Part shown: positions 25,683 to 34,498 of the stretch, one piece after another
Numbering within the stretch: position 1 is the first letter of the stretch
How the letters are laid out: each line of letters starts with the position of its first letter
Source: UBA1479 sp040218445
GTDB taxonomy: Bacteria; Pseudomonadota; Alphaproteobacteria; Rhodospirillales; Casp-alpha2
Assembly (NCBI GenBank): GCA_040218445.1
Contig: JAVJRK010000010.1
Span: 806,001-870,000, forward strand
Reading direction: 5' to 3'
DNA: 64,000 nucleotides
Translations under genes and position numbers: made by a program
Notes under the pieces: model-generated
Database searches by the model: none
What the model was told of the DNA's origin: nothing
Seen by the model: the letters and a program-made list of their open reading frames with translations, nothing else

Positions 25683-26768
25683 ATGATCGAAACCATCCGT
25701 ATCGGTAATGGCGAATTTCCGCGCCGGCGCCTGATTTCCGGGGTGCCGCCCCTGGACAGACTGGTCAACCTATCGGCACGCCCGGGATCGGCCCCCATGG
25801 TCGTCAAACGTGACGACCTGACGGGCCTGGGCATGGGCGGGAACAAGGTCCGCAAGCTGGAATTCTATACGGGCCAGGCGCTTTCCCAGGGGTGCGATAC
25901 CTTGATCATCACCGGTGCGGTGCAATCCAATTATGTGCGGGTCACGGCGGCGGCGGCGCGCGCGGCCGGGCTTGAATGTCATATCCAATTGGAAGACCGG
26001 GTTGCCGACATGGACGATGGATACCGGCGCGGCGGCAACGTGCTGCTCGACCGGATTTTGGGCGCGACCCTGCATTATCTGCCGGCCGAGGCTACGGAAG
26101 CGGATGCGGACGCCAACCTGGATGCCATCGCCGATCGCCTGCGGACCGAAGGATGGAATCCCTATGTCATCCATCTGGGCGCCCGGTACGAGCCCCGGGG
26201 CGCTTTGGGCTATATCCTGGCGGCACGGGAGATCCTGGATCAGATCGATGCCATGAATATAGACGTGACCCGCATCGTCACGGCATCGGGCAGCGGGCAA
26301 ACTCATTCGGGGCTTCTGACCGGGCTGCGGCTGGCGGGCTCGGGTCTGCCCGTGACGGGCATCTGCGTGCGCCGTGATGCGGCGCAGCAGCATGCGCGCA
26401 TCACCCAGGTTTGTAAGAACCTGGGCCATCTGATCGGCCGCCCGGATCTGGTCAAGCCGGATGACATTCAGGTCACGGATGAATTCCTCGGCCCCGGGTA
26501 CGGCAAGAATTCGCCGGAAACCTGGGGGGCGTTTCTGACCGCCGCCCGCGACGAGGGCCTGATGCTGGATCCGGTCTATACCTCCAAATCCTTTGCCGGC
26601 GCTCTTGCCGCCGCCGCCGATATCGGGCCCAACGGTGGCACGGTGCTGTATCTTCACACCGGCGGCCTGCCGGCGCTGTTCGCTTATGAAGCGGCCATCG
26701 ACCAAGCCCTTGCCGCCCAGGATCCGCAATCGGCGGACGGACAATCAACCTTACGGAAAGAACCATGA
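25683..26768 (+). CDS. D-cysteine desulfhydrase / ACC-deaminase-like PLP enzyme
   Basis: 361 residues of PLP fold type II. The PLP lysine is in 'MGGNKVRKLEFY', the conserved 'GAVQSNYVRVTAAAAR' binds the carboxylate, and 'ASGSGQTHSGLLTGL' is the phosphate loop. 'VKRDDLTGLGMGG' matches D-cysteine desulfhydrases, which release pyruvate, ammonia and sulfide; related ACC deaminases share the fold. The stop overlaps the ATG of the aminopeptidase gene by four bases. Confidence 0.87.
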   Translation: MIETIRIGNGEFPRRRLISGVPPLDRLVNLSARPGSAPMVVKRDDLTGLGMGGNKVRKLEFYTGQALSQGCDTLIITGAVQSNYVRVTAAAARAAGLECHIQLEDRVADMDDGYRRGGNVLLDRILGATLHYLPAEATEADADANLDAIADRLRTEGWNPYVIHLGARYEPRGALGYILAAREILDQIDAMNIDVTRIVTASGSGQTHSGLLTGLRLAGSGLPVTGICVRRDAAQQHARITQVCKNLGHLIGRPDLVKPDDIQVTDEFLGPGYGKNSPETWGAFLTAARDEGLMLDPVYTSKSFAGALAAAADIGPNGGTVLYLHTGGLPALFAYEAAIDQALAAQDPQSADGQSTLRKEP

Positions 26769-28183
26769 TGGACTGTTTCGCCAAACCGGGGGCGGCCGCC
26801 GTCCCCATCGCCGCCGTTGCCGCCAAGGATTTCAAGTCCTGGCTTGCCGGCCGAGATGCATCGACCCGGGCCTGGATTAATGCCAATGGATTTTCGCCCA
26901 AAGCCGGCCGTCACCTTGCCGTGCCCAATGCCAAGGGGCGCATCGGTCTGGTCGTGTTGGGCCGCGGTGACGACGCCAGCATGTGGGATTTCGGCGACCT
27001 GCCCAAGGCCCTGCCCGCCGGGCGCTACAGCCTGGAAGGATTCGACGGTAAGGATGACCAGGACGGCGCGACGGCTGCCGCCCTTGCCTGGGCGCTCGGC
27101 AGCTATCAGTTCGCGCGCTACAAGGCCGGGGCCGAAACCCCGGCCAAGTCCGTGGCCAAGCTGGTCTGGCCGGCGGCGGCCGACCGCGCCAAGGTCGAAC
27201 GCGAAGCCAAGGGCACGTTCCTGTGCCGCGACCTGATCAACATGCCGACCAACGACATGGGGCCGGCCGATCTGGCCGATGCCGCCCGGGCCCTGGGCCG
27301 GGCGTTCAAGGCCAAGGTGCGGGTGATCGAAGGCGATAATCTTCTGAAAAAGAATTTCCCGGCGATCCACGCGGTCGGCCGGGCATCGGACCGGGCGCCT
27401 CGCCTGATCGACCTGACCTGGGGCCCCGCCCGCGCACCGAAGGTGACCTTGGTCGGCAAGGGCGTGTGTTTCGATACGGGCGGCCTTGATATCAAGTCGG
27501 CCGTGGGTATGAAGTACATGAAAAAGGACATGGGGGGTGCGGCTCATGTTCTGGGCATCGCCCATGTGCTGATGGCGGCGGGGGCCAAAATCCGCCTGCG
27601 CGTGCTGGTGCCGGCGGTGGAAAATTCGATTTCCGGCAACGCCATGCGGCCTTTGGACATCGTGCCGACGCGGCGCGGCACCACGGTCGAAATCGGCAAC
27701 ACGGATGCAGAAGGCCGGGTCATTCTGGCGGACGCCCTGTGGGAAGCTGTGGCCGAGGCCCCGGACCTGTTGATCGATTACGCGACCCTGACGGGGGCGG
27801 CGCGCGTCGCCCTGGGCACGGAACTGCCGGCACTGTTCTGCAATGACGACGGTTTCGCCGCCGATATTCTGTCTGCCGGCACGGCCGTGGAAGATCCGCT
27901 GTGGCGGATGCCGCTGTGGGACGGCTACCGGTCCATGGTCGAAGGCTCCCAAGCGGACCTGACCAACGCACCCGAAGGGGGCTATGCGGGCGCCATCACG
28001 GCGGCGCTGTTCCTGGAGCATTTCGCGACCCCGGTAAAGGGCAAGCCCATTCCCTGGGCCCATGTCGATCTGATGGCCTGGAACCGGTCGTCCCGCCCCG
28101 GCCGTCCTACGGGCGGTGAAGCCATGGGCCTGCGCGCCATGGCGCGGGCGATCCTTGACCGGTACGGCAAAACAGGGGAGTAG
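26765..28183 (+). CDS. M17 leucyl aminopeptidase family protein
   Basis: 472 residues. The metal-binding and catalytic motifs are intact: 'GKGVCFDTGGLDIK', 'KKDMGGAAHVLG' and the M17 signature 'NTDAEGRVILADAL'. The N-terminal domain is divergent. The enzyme should be a cytosolic hexameric zinc or manganese peptidase that removes N-terminal residues or cleaves dipeptides such as Cys-Gly. Its translational coupling to a cysteine desulfhydrase fits a role in sulfur amino acid recovery, which is an inference. Confidence 0.92.
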   Translation: MMDCFAKPGAAAVPIAAVAAKDFKSWLAGRDASTRAWINANGFSPKAGRHLAVPNAKGRIGLVVLGRGDDASMWDFGDLPKALPAGRYSLEGFDGKDDQDGATAAALAWALGSYQFARYKAGAETPAKSVAKLVWPAAADRAKVEREAKGTFLCRDLINMPTNDMGPADLADAARALGRAFKAKVRVIEGDNLLKKNFPAIHAVGRASDRAPRLIDLTWGPARAPKVTLVGKGVCFDTGGLDIKSAVGMKYMKKDMGGAAHVLGIAHVLMAAGAKIRLRVLVPAVENSISGNAMRPLDIVPTRRGTTVEIGNTDAEGRVILADALWEAVAEAPDLLIDYATLTGAARVALGTELPALFCNDDGFAADILSAGTAVEDPLWRMPLWDGYRSMVEGSQADLTNAPEGGYAGAITAALFLEHFATPVKGKPIPWAHVDLMAWNRSSRPGRPTGGEAMGLRAMARAILDRYGKTGE

Positions 28184-28343
28184 GGCCTTGGATCAGCTTG
28201 GGGGCCGGGCTTGTCAGGTCCCGGCGAATGAATTAGAAGTTTCAGGAACGTAATGAAAACCGGCCTGCAGCAGGCGAGGAAACGGGATCCTGGACCGCTC
28301 CGGTACATGGGTCGGGAAAGGGCCGGATAGGGGAAGCAAGTCC

Positions 28344-28718
28344 ATGGAATTAAACGAACTTCAGGCTTTGGATATCTGGCGCCGGGCAATCGTGTCGAGC
28401 GTACGCCTGGATGCGCCGGACCTGTCGGCACGTCAGATGGCGTTGTTGCTGACGGTTTACCTGACGCCGCCGCCGCATACGGTGCGCGGCATGGCGGAAA
28501 TCCTGAAAGTTTCGAAACCGGCGGTCACGCGTGCGGTCGACCGCCTGTCCGAACTGAATTTCGTACGCCGCAAGGTCGATGAAAACGACCGGCGCAGCGT
28601 GCTGATCCAGCGCACGGTGCCGGGCTCGGTATTCCTGCGGGAATTCGGTGAACTGATCGCCGCCGCCGCCAAACTGGATGCCGCATCGGATAAGACCGGT
28701 CTGCCACCCGGATACTGA
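28344..28718 (+). CDS. MarR-like winged-helix regulator
   Basis: 124 residues. A helix-turn-helix in 'RGMAEILKVSKPAVTRAVDRL' is followed by the wing 'LNFVRRKVDENDRRSVLIQR', the classic MarR arrangement. It is shorter than typical MarR (about 140 residues) and lacks much of the dimerisation helices at the ends. The ligand is unknown. It stands alone, 160 bp after the aminopeptidase gene. Confidence 0.8.
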   Translation: MELNELQALDIWRRAIVSSVRLDAPDLSARQMALLLTVYLTPPPHTVRGMAEILKVSKPAVTRAVDRLSELNFVRRKVDENDRRSVLIQRTVPGSVFLREFGELIAAAAKLDAASDKTGLPPGY

Positions 28719-28837
28719 TCGCGACCGGACCTCTCGCGTAAGGGTTTCGGTCCGCCTCGGGATCGACGGGCTTCTGTTCAAATCGGTATAAAATCGAACC
28801 TGTTTCAGGCCCCGTTCCAGGACGGAATGATGCGGGC

Positions 28838-29800
28838 TTAGGCGTTCTGCACGCCCTGCCAGGCGTTGTTGCGGAACCGCATGAGATAGGTCGGCAGGAT
28901 CGCCTCAGCGGCGATGGGCGTCAGGCCTAATTGTTTGAATCCCTTGGATTTTTCGCCGACCACGTTGTCCGATTTCAGCAGCTGGACCTGATCCGTCGTC
29001 AGGGGTGGTGTGGGCAGCAATCCCAGAATGCCGGCCTGCATTTCCGCCGCCCAATAGGGCAGCGGCACCAGGCATCGTTTGCGGCCCGTCTGGGCGGTGA
29101 CCAGCTTCATGATGTCGCGGAACGAATAGACCGCGGGCCCGCCCAGTTCGAACGTCTGGCCCTGGGCTTTCGGCATGCCGATCGCCGTCATGACCGCGTC
29201 GGCCACATCGCCGACGAACACGGGCTGGAACTTGGGCCCGCCTTCCTTTGAAGACGCCGCGCCGATCACGGGCAGGACCGGCGAGATTTTGGCGATTCCG
29301 GCAAAGCGGTTGAAAAAATCGTCCTCGGGCCCGAACACCACGCTGGGACGCAGGATGGTTGCTTTCTTGAACGCGGCCTTCACCGCATCCTCGCCGGCGG
29401 CCTTGGTACGGGCATATTTAGCGGGGGAATCGGCGCTGGCACCCAGGGCGGACATATGGATCAGATGGCCGACCCCCGCCTTGGCGGCGGCCTGGGCCAC
29501 ATTGGCAGCCCCTTCCACGTGGATTTTGTCGAACGTCGCGCGGCCGCGCTCGTACAGAATACCGACCAGATTGACGACCACGTCGGCATCCTTGACGGCG
29601 GCGGCGACCGTATCAGGGCGCGTGATATCGGCGGGCCAGGGCACGACCTGTCCGACGTCGCCCATGGGTTTCAGGAACAACGCAGATTCCGTGTCGCGTC
29701 CGGCGGCGCGGATGATATAGCCGGCGGCGGCCAGGCGCTGCACCAGATGACGGCCCAGGAACCCGGAAGCGCCGAATACCGTGGCGATGCGTCGATCCAT
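28838..29800 (-). CDS. Complex I NDUFA9-subunit-like NAD(P)-binding protein
   Basis: 320 residues of the atypical short-chain dehydrogenase fold. The dinucleotide motif is 'GASGFLGRHLVQRL'. 'VVNLVGILYE', 'HMSALGAS' and 'YARTKAAGEDAV' (the YxxxK site) follow. 'LRPSVVFGPEDDFFNRFA' is diagnostic of the bacterial NDUFA9-like group. In mitochondria the homologue is a peripheral complex I subunit; in alphaproteobacteria the role is probably as an accessory protein. AGGAGG lies upstream of the ATG. Confidence 0.92.
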   Translation of the reverse strand: MDRRIATVFGASGFLGRHLVQRLAAAGYIIRAAGRDTESALFLKPMGDVGQVVPWPADITRPDTVAAAVKDADVVVNLVGILYERGRATFDKIHVEGAANVAQAAAKAGVGHLIHMSALGASADSPAKYARTKAAGEDAVKAAFKKATILRPSVVFGPEDDFFNRFAGIAKISPVLPVIGAASSKEGGPKFQPVFVGDVADAVMTAIGMPKAQGQTFELGGPAVYSFRDIMKLVTAQTGRKRCLVPLPYWAAEMQAGILGLLPTPPLTTDQVQLLKSDNVVGEKSKGFKQLGLTPIAAEAILPTYLMRFRNNAWQGVQNA

Positions 29801-30135
29801 CGAAAAAGTCCTCCTAAGGGGTGGTCCTCCTGGGGGGAGGCAGCGGCCCGGCCCATGGGGCCGAAGCGCGGGTGAAACTGCGAGGAAAACATAGCAACGT
29901 CAAGCGGATGTGTCGATTGCCTTGGCGCTGAAAATAGCGGCATTGCGGGCTTATATAGGGGCTTGGGCAGGGTGCGGCGGCTCCGCGTTGCAAGGCGATG
30001 CTTGACAAGTCTTTTCCGCATCTTTAACGAAGGCCGCTCACGCCGGACATCGCGTCCGGCGTATCAGGTTCCAAGCCGTTTTTACGGTGTTTCCGGATAG
30101 GCCCGCATTGCGATGAAGGTCAGATCGGAACCCGG
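29801..30135. promoter_or_regulatory. Divergent promoter region between the NDUFA9-like gene and tRNA-Leu
   Basis: 335 bp without a gene. For the plus strand, TTGACA at 30002-30007 and TAACGA at 30025-30030 are 17 bp apart, a plausible sigma-70 promoter that would give a leader of about 100 nt before tRNA-Leu. The strong SD of the minus-strand gene lies at 29805-29815. Nothing else recognisable. Confidence 0.45.
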
Positions 30136-30222
<87 letters not shown>

Positions 30223-30280
30223 TCTCCCCTCTGACGGCGGGGCACGGCAACAGATTGATGAACACAAGGGCGGCAGTGCC

Positions 30281-30919
30281 ATGGACGCGCCAAGTCAATC
30301 CGGAACACCAACCATTCATCTCCATCAGGGTGATCTGCCCGCCGGCCTGACGTTCAGCGACGCGATCGCCGTCGATTCCGAAACCCAGGGGTTGGATCTC
30401 AACCGCGACCGGCTCTGCGTGGTTCAGTTGTCGGGCGGCGACGGGGTCTGTCATCTGGTGCAGATCGCCCAGGGCCAGACCGCAGCACCCAACCTGCAGG
30501 CGCTGATGGAAGACACGTCCTTGGTCAAGATCTTCCATTATGCCCGGTTCGATATCGCGGCCCTGAAAAAGGGCCTGGGCATCAATTGCACACCGGTCTA
30601 TTGCACCAAGATCGCATCCAAGCTGGTGCGCACCTATACGGACGGCCACGGCCTGAAGGACGTGGTCCGCGAACTGGTCGGCGTTGATCTGGACAAGCAG
30701 CAGCAATCGTCCGACTGGGCGCGGGCAACCCTGTCGCCGGCGCAACAGGGCTATGCCGCCAATGACGTTCTTTATCTGCACCGCGTACGCCGGCAATTGG
30801 ACGAAATGATCGCGCGCGAAGGCCGCCAGGATCTGTTGCAGGCCTGTTTCGACTTCCTGCCCACGCGGGTCGCCCTTGATCTGGCGGGTTGGGGCGACGT
30901 CGATATCTTCCATCATTGA
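30281..30919 (+). CDS. rnd: Ribonuclease D (short, exonuclease domain only)
   Basis: 212 residues, a single DEDDy 3'-5' exonuclease domain. The acidic residues are in 'VDSETQGLDL' (Asp and Glu), 'YARFDIAALKK' (Asp) and 'YAANDVLYLH' (Tyr and Asp). The HRDC domains of E. coli RNase D are missing, as is common in alphaproteobacteria. It trims tRNA 3' ends, and the adjacent tRNA-Leu gene is probably coincidental. The ATG at 30281 is the first in the conserved region, after an AAGGGCGG stretch. Confidence 0.92.
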   Translation: MDAPSQSGTPTIHLHQGDLPAGLTFSDAIAVDSETQGLDLNRDRLCVVQLSGGDGVCHLVQIAQGQTAAPNLQALMEDTSLVKIFHYARFDIAALKKGLGINCTPVYCTKIASKLVRTYTDGHGLKDVVRELVGVDLDKQQQSSDWARATLSPAQQGYAANDVLYLHRVRRQLDEMIAREGRQDLLQACFDFLPTRVALDLAGWGDVDIFHH

Positions 30920-31148
30920 TGCCGCAAGGCTGCCGCGGCCCTGTGACATGGCGCGGCGTCGGTTGACGCTGTCATTGCGGCGGCGCATATTAAAACAACG
31001 TATTTTTTACGATTTGCCAGTATATTAGACATATTGGCATGAAGATTGCTGGCGCCCGGGCCTCGATCCCTGGTGCCGCCCGGGAATGGATCCGCCGGCA
31101 GACCCAATCCCGGCGACAGACCGGACCGGCAAAGAACAAGAACGGGAT

Positions 31149-32156
31149 ATGAGCGCGGAATCAATCAACAAACAGGCGACCGCCGCAGGCGGGAACCCGG
31201 CGCAAGCCGATGATCTTAATGTCGCGCGCAAGGTCTTGTCGGTGGAAAGCGACGGCCTGAAAGCCCTGGCCGCCAGCCTGGGCGCCGAATTCGTCCGGGC
31301 ACTGGACATCATGGCGGCGGCGACCGGCCGGGTCGTGGTGACGGGCATGGGCAAAAGCGGCCATGTCGGCCGCAAGATCGCGGCGACCCTGTCGTCCACG
31401 GGCACCGCCGCACTGTTCGTGCATCCGGCCGAAGCCTCGCACGGCGACCTGGGCATGATCGCCGAAGGCGACGTGATCTTCGCCCTGTCCAATTCCGGCG
31501 AGACGGCGGAACTGGCCGACCTGGTGGCCTATGCCAAACGTTTTTCCATTCCGCTGGTCGGGGTTACCGGCAAGGGGCAAAGCTCGCTTGCCGATAATGC
31601 GGATGTGGCCCTGGTCTATCCCGATTCCCCCGAAGCCTGCCCCATGGGCCTGGCGCCCACGACCTCGACCACCGTGATGATGGGCCTGGGCGATGCGATC
31701 GCCGTGGCGTTGTTGGAGCGCAAGGGGTTTTCGTCCGACGATTTCCATGCCCTGCATCCGGGCGGCAAACTGGGCCGCCGCCTGATGAAGGTTTCGGACA
31801 TCATGCACGCGGGCGAGGAATTGCCCCTGGTGGCCCCTGAAACCCCCATGAGCGAAGCCCTTCTGACGATGACCGCCAAGCGGTTCGGCTGCCTGGGCGT
31901 GGTCGATGGCGACCGGCGGCTGATGGGCGTCATCACCGACGGCGATTTGCGCCGCCACATGGCCGACAACGTCTTGGCGCGCACGGCGGGCGACACCATG
32001 ACGGCGGGCGGGGCCACGATCGAGCCGGATCGCCTGGCATCGGAAGCGCTCGGCATCATGAACACGCGATCGATCACCAATCTGTTCGTGGTCAAAGACG
32101 GCCGCCCCGTCGGCATCCTGCATATCCACGATTGTCTAAGGGCGGGGGTCGCGTGA
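31149..32156 (+). CDS. kdsD: Arabinose-5-phosphate isomerase KdsD (SIS plus two CBS domains)
   Basis: 335 residues. The SIS domain contains 'VVTGMGKSGHVGRKIAATLS', 'FVHPAEASHGDLGMI' and 'LSNSGETAEL'. 'LHPGGKLGRRLMKVSDIM' links to the CBS pair ('GCLGVVDGDRRLMGVITDGD', 'SITNLFVVKDGRPVGILHIH'). It converts ribulose-5-phosphate to arabinose-5-phosphate for Kdo synthesis in LPS. The AT-rich stretch at 30990-31040 probably holds the operon promoter. It overlaps lptC. Confidence 0.95.
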   Translation: MSAESINKQATAAGGNPAQADDLNVARKVLSVESDGLKALAASLGAEFVRALDIMAAATGRVVVTGMGKSGHVGRKIAATLSSTGTAALFVHPAEASHGDLGMIAEGDVIFALSNSGETAELADLVAYAKRFSIPLVGVTGKGQSSLADNADVALVYPDSPEACPMGLAPTTSTTVMMGLGDAIAVALLERKGFSSDDFHALHPGGKLGRRLMKVSDIMHAGEELPLVAPETPMSEALLTMTAKRFGCLGVVDGDRRLMGVITDGDLRRHMADNVLARTAGDTMTAGGATIEPDRLASEALGIMNTRSITNLFVVKDGRPVGILHIHDCLRAGVA

Positions 32157-32770
32157 GCACGATGGCCATGGACTCGTATTCAGGGTTCGTCCAGATCGCC
32201 AAGATCATGTTACCGGTCACGGCGGTCGGATTGATCGCCCTGGTGATTCTGTGGCCGCACCTTCGTACCGAAGACCTGCGTTTCCGTATCGGCTTCGCCG
32301 CCATTCAGTCGAACGTGGACGGCGACCCCAATCTTCTGAACCCGCGTTATGTGGGCACCGACGAAGACAACCAACCCTTTGCCGTGACCGCCGACATCGC
32401 CAAGAAATTGGACGGTGAAGGGATGGACGTTCGGATCGGCCTGGAACTGCCCAAGGCGGATATCACGCTCAAGGACGGGACCTGGCTGGTGCTGACGGCG
32501 GAAAACGGCATTTACGCGCGCAGTGACAAGACCTTGGATCTGGCCGGATCGGTCAACCTGTTTCACGATTCCGGCTACGAATTCCGCACGGAAAAAGCCA
32601 CCGTGGATCTGTCCCAGGGACTGGCCAGCGGAGATGTGCCGGTCAAGGGTCAGGGCCCGTTCGGCACCCTGCATGCCGAAGGCTTCCGTCTGTTGAACAA
32701 GGGCCGCACCATCGTATTCACCGGCAAATCCAGGATGCTTTTGCAGCCTGGTGCGAAGGCCCCGAAATGA
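32153..32770 (+). CDS. lptC: LptC, LPS export complex periplasmic/bitopic protein
   Basis: About 205 residues from GTG 32153, which overlaps the kdsD stop; ATG 32162 is an alternative. One N-terminal membrane anchor (about residues 12-35) is followed by a beta-jellyroll periplasmic domain ('MDVRIGLELPKADITLKDG', 'LDLAGSVNLFHDSGYEFRTE'). It passes LPS from LptB2FG to LptA. Its 3' end overlaps lptA by four bases (ATGA). Confidence 0.9.
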   Translation: MSTMAMDSYSGFVQIAKIMLPVTAVGLIALVILWPHLRTEDLRFRIGFAAIQSNVDGDPNLLNPRYVGTDEDNQPFAVTADIAKKLDGEGMDVRIGLELPKADITLKDGTWLVLTAENGIYARSDKTLDLAGSVNLFHDSGYEFRTEKATVDLSQGLASGDVPVKGQGPFGTLHAEGFRLLNKGRTIVFTGKSRMLLQPGAKAPK

Positions 32771-33618
32771 TCGGTGCGGCTGCCCGGTTGTGGAAAGGCC
32801 GCCGCGCGGTTTGCGCGGGGCTGGCCATGACGGTGGTGCTGGCTGGTCTGACAGGGCTGGCCGGCGGTGCGGCGGCGCAGTCGCTGAACCTGGGATCGGG
32901 CAGCGATACGCCGATCGAAATTTTCGCCGACAACGGCATCGAATGGCAGCAGGACAACCTGGTCTTCCTGGCCAAGGGCAACGCCAAGGCAATCCGTGGT
33001 CAGGTCACCGTGCTGGCCGATCAGTTGACGGCCTTCTATACGGAACGCCCCGACGGCACCACGGACATCTATCGCCTGGATGCCGACGGTAAGGTCAAGA
33101 TCAAGTCCACCAATCAGGTCGCCAGCGGCGACAAGGCGGTCTATGACGTGACCCGCGAAACCCTGGTGCTGTCCGGCGGCAAACCCAATCTGGTGACCCC
33201 GGATACGGTCATTACCGCAAACCAGCAGTTGGAATATTGGGAGCAGCGCCAGATGGCGGTGGCCCGGGGCAAGGCCGAGGCAATCAAGGATAAACGCCGC
33301 GTACGCGCCGATGTGCTGGCCGCCTTTTTCCGCAAGGCCAAGTCGGGCGAAACCAAGGTCTACCGGGTCGATGCCTATGACAATGTATCTGTCCTGACGG
33401 ACCGGGATCGTGCCTATGGCAACCGCGGGGTCTACAACGTGGAAACCGGGATCGTGACCTTGACCGGGTCGGTCCGGATCGAGCGCGGTAAGAACGAACT
33501 GCAGGGCTGCAAGGCCGAGGTCAATCTGAACACGGGTATCAGCCGGTTGTTCAGCTGCCCGGGGGGGCGGACCAAGGGCACGTTGATGCCTAACAGTGCC
33601 GAGAAATCAGGTAAGTAG
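32767..33618 (+). CDS. lptA: LptA, periplasmic LPS transport protein
   Basis: 283 residues, longer than the E. coli protein (about 185). A signal peptide ends near 'GGAAAQ'. The OstA-like jellyroll is visible in 'PIEIFADNGIEWQQDNLVF' and 'AVARGKAEAIKDKRRVRADV'. The repeating 'YRLDADGKVKI' and 'YRVDAYDNVSV' runs suggest extended jellyroll repeats. It bridges LptC and LptD across the periplasm. The extra length with a cysteine pair near the end ('LQGCKAE', 'LFSCPGG') is usual for alphaproteobacteria. Confidence 0.93.
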   Translation: MIGAAARLWKGRRAVCAGLAMTVVLAGLTGLAGGAAAQSLNLGSGSDTPIEIFADNGIEWQQDNLVFLAKGNAKAIRGQVTVLADQLTAFYTERPDGTTDIYRLDADGKVKIKSTNQVASGDKAVYDVTRETLVLSGGKPNLVTPDTVITANQQLEYWEQRQMAVARGKAEAIKDKRRVRADVLAAFFRKAKSGETKVYRVDAYDNVSVLTDRDRAYGNRGVYNVETGIVTLTGSVRIERGKNELQGCKAEVNLNTGISRLFSCPGGRTKGTLMPNSAEKSGK

Positions 33619-33661
33619 ACACTTTCAGGGTCCCGGGGGGGCCAAGGGGAAGAAAAAGAAT

Positions 33662-34444
33662 ATGAGCGAATTTGATCACCACCCCGAAATGTCCGGCACC
33701 ACGCCGCGCCTGGTCACGGATAACCAGGGCCTGGTCGCCAAGAACCTGGGTAAAAGCTTCAAGAAGCGGCCCGTCGTGCGGGGTGTCAGCCTTGCCATTC
33801 AACGCGGCGAGGTGGTCGGCCTGCTTGGTCCCAACGGCGCCGGCAAGACGACCTGCTTCTACATGATCACCGGTTTGGTGCAGCCCGATTACGGCACCAT
33901 CTTCCTGGATGGTCAGAACATTTCAGCCCTGCCCATGTACCGCCGCGCACGGTTGGGCGTGGGCTACCTTCCGCAGGAAGCGTCGATCTTCCGCGGGCTT
34001 AGCGTTGAACAGAACATCCGCGCGGCGCTTGAGGTCGTGGAATCAAGCCGGGACCGGCGCGAGGCCATCCTCGATGCGCTTTTGGCTGAATTCTCCATCA
34101 CCCATCTGCGCCGCACGCCGGCCATTGCCCTTTCGGGCGGCGAGCGTCGGCGCGTGGAAATCGCCCGCGCCCTGGCATCCAACCCGCATTTCGTTCTGTT
34201 GGATGAACCCTTCGCCGGGATCGACCCCATTGCGGTGGGCGACATCCGTGATCTGGTCGCGCACCTGAAGGACCGGGGGATCGGTGTGCTGATCACCGAT
34301 CACAACGTGCGCGAGACCCTGGATGTCATCGACCGGGCCTATATCATTCATGACGGCATGATGCTCATGGAAGGGCAGCCGTCCGACATCGTCGGCAACG
34401 AGGACGTGCGCCGTGTATATCTGGGCGACCGTTTCAGTCTGTAA
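33662..34444 (+). CDS. lptB: LptB, LPS export ABC transporter ATPase
   Basis: 260 residues. Walker A 'GLLGPNGAGKTT', Q-loop region 'YLPQEASIFRGLS', signature 'LSGGERRRVEIARALAS' and Walker B 'FVLLDEPFAGIDP' are all intact, as is the switch histidine in 'ITDHNVRETLD'. The N-terminal 20 residues before the ABC domain are extra. It powers LPS extraction with LptFG. GGGGAAGAAAAAG lies just before the ATG. Confidence 0.95.
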   Translation: MSEFDHHPEMSGTTPRLVTDNQGLVAKNLGKSFKKRPVVRGVSLAIQRGEVVGLLGPNGAGKTTCFYMITGLVQPDYGTIFLDGQNISALPMYRRARLGVGYLPQEASIFRGLSVEQNIRAALEVVESSRDRREAILDALLAEFSITHLRRTPAIALSGGERRRVEIARALASNPHFVLLDEPFAGIDPIAVGDIRDLVAHLKDRGIGVLITDHNVRETLDVIDRAYIIHDGMMLMEGQPSDIVGNEDVRRVYLGDRFSL

Positions 34445-34498
34445 CGCCACCCCTGCCGTAGGGCAGTGGACCGGTGCTGGGTGCCGGAAGGGCCGGCC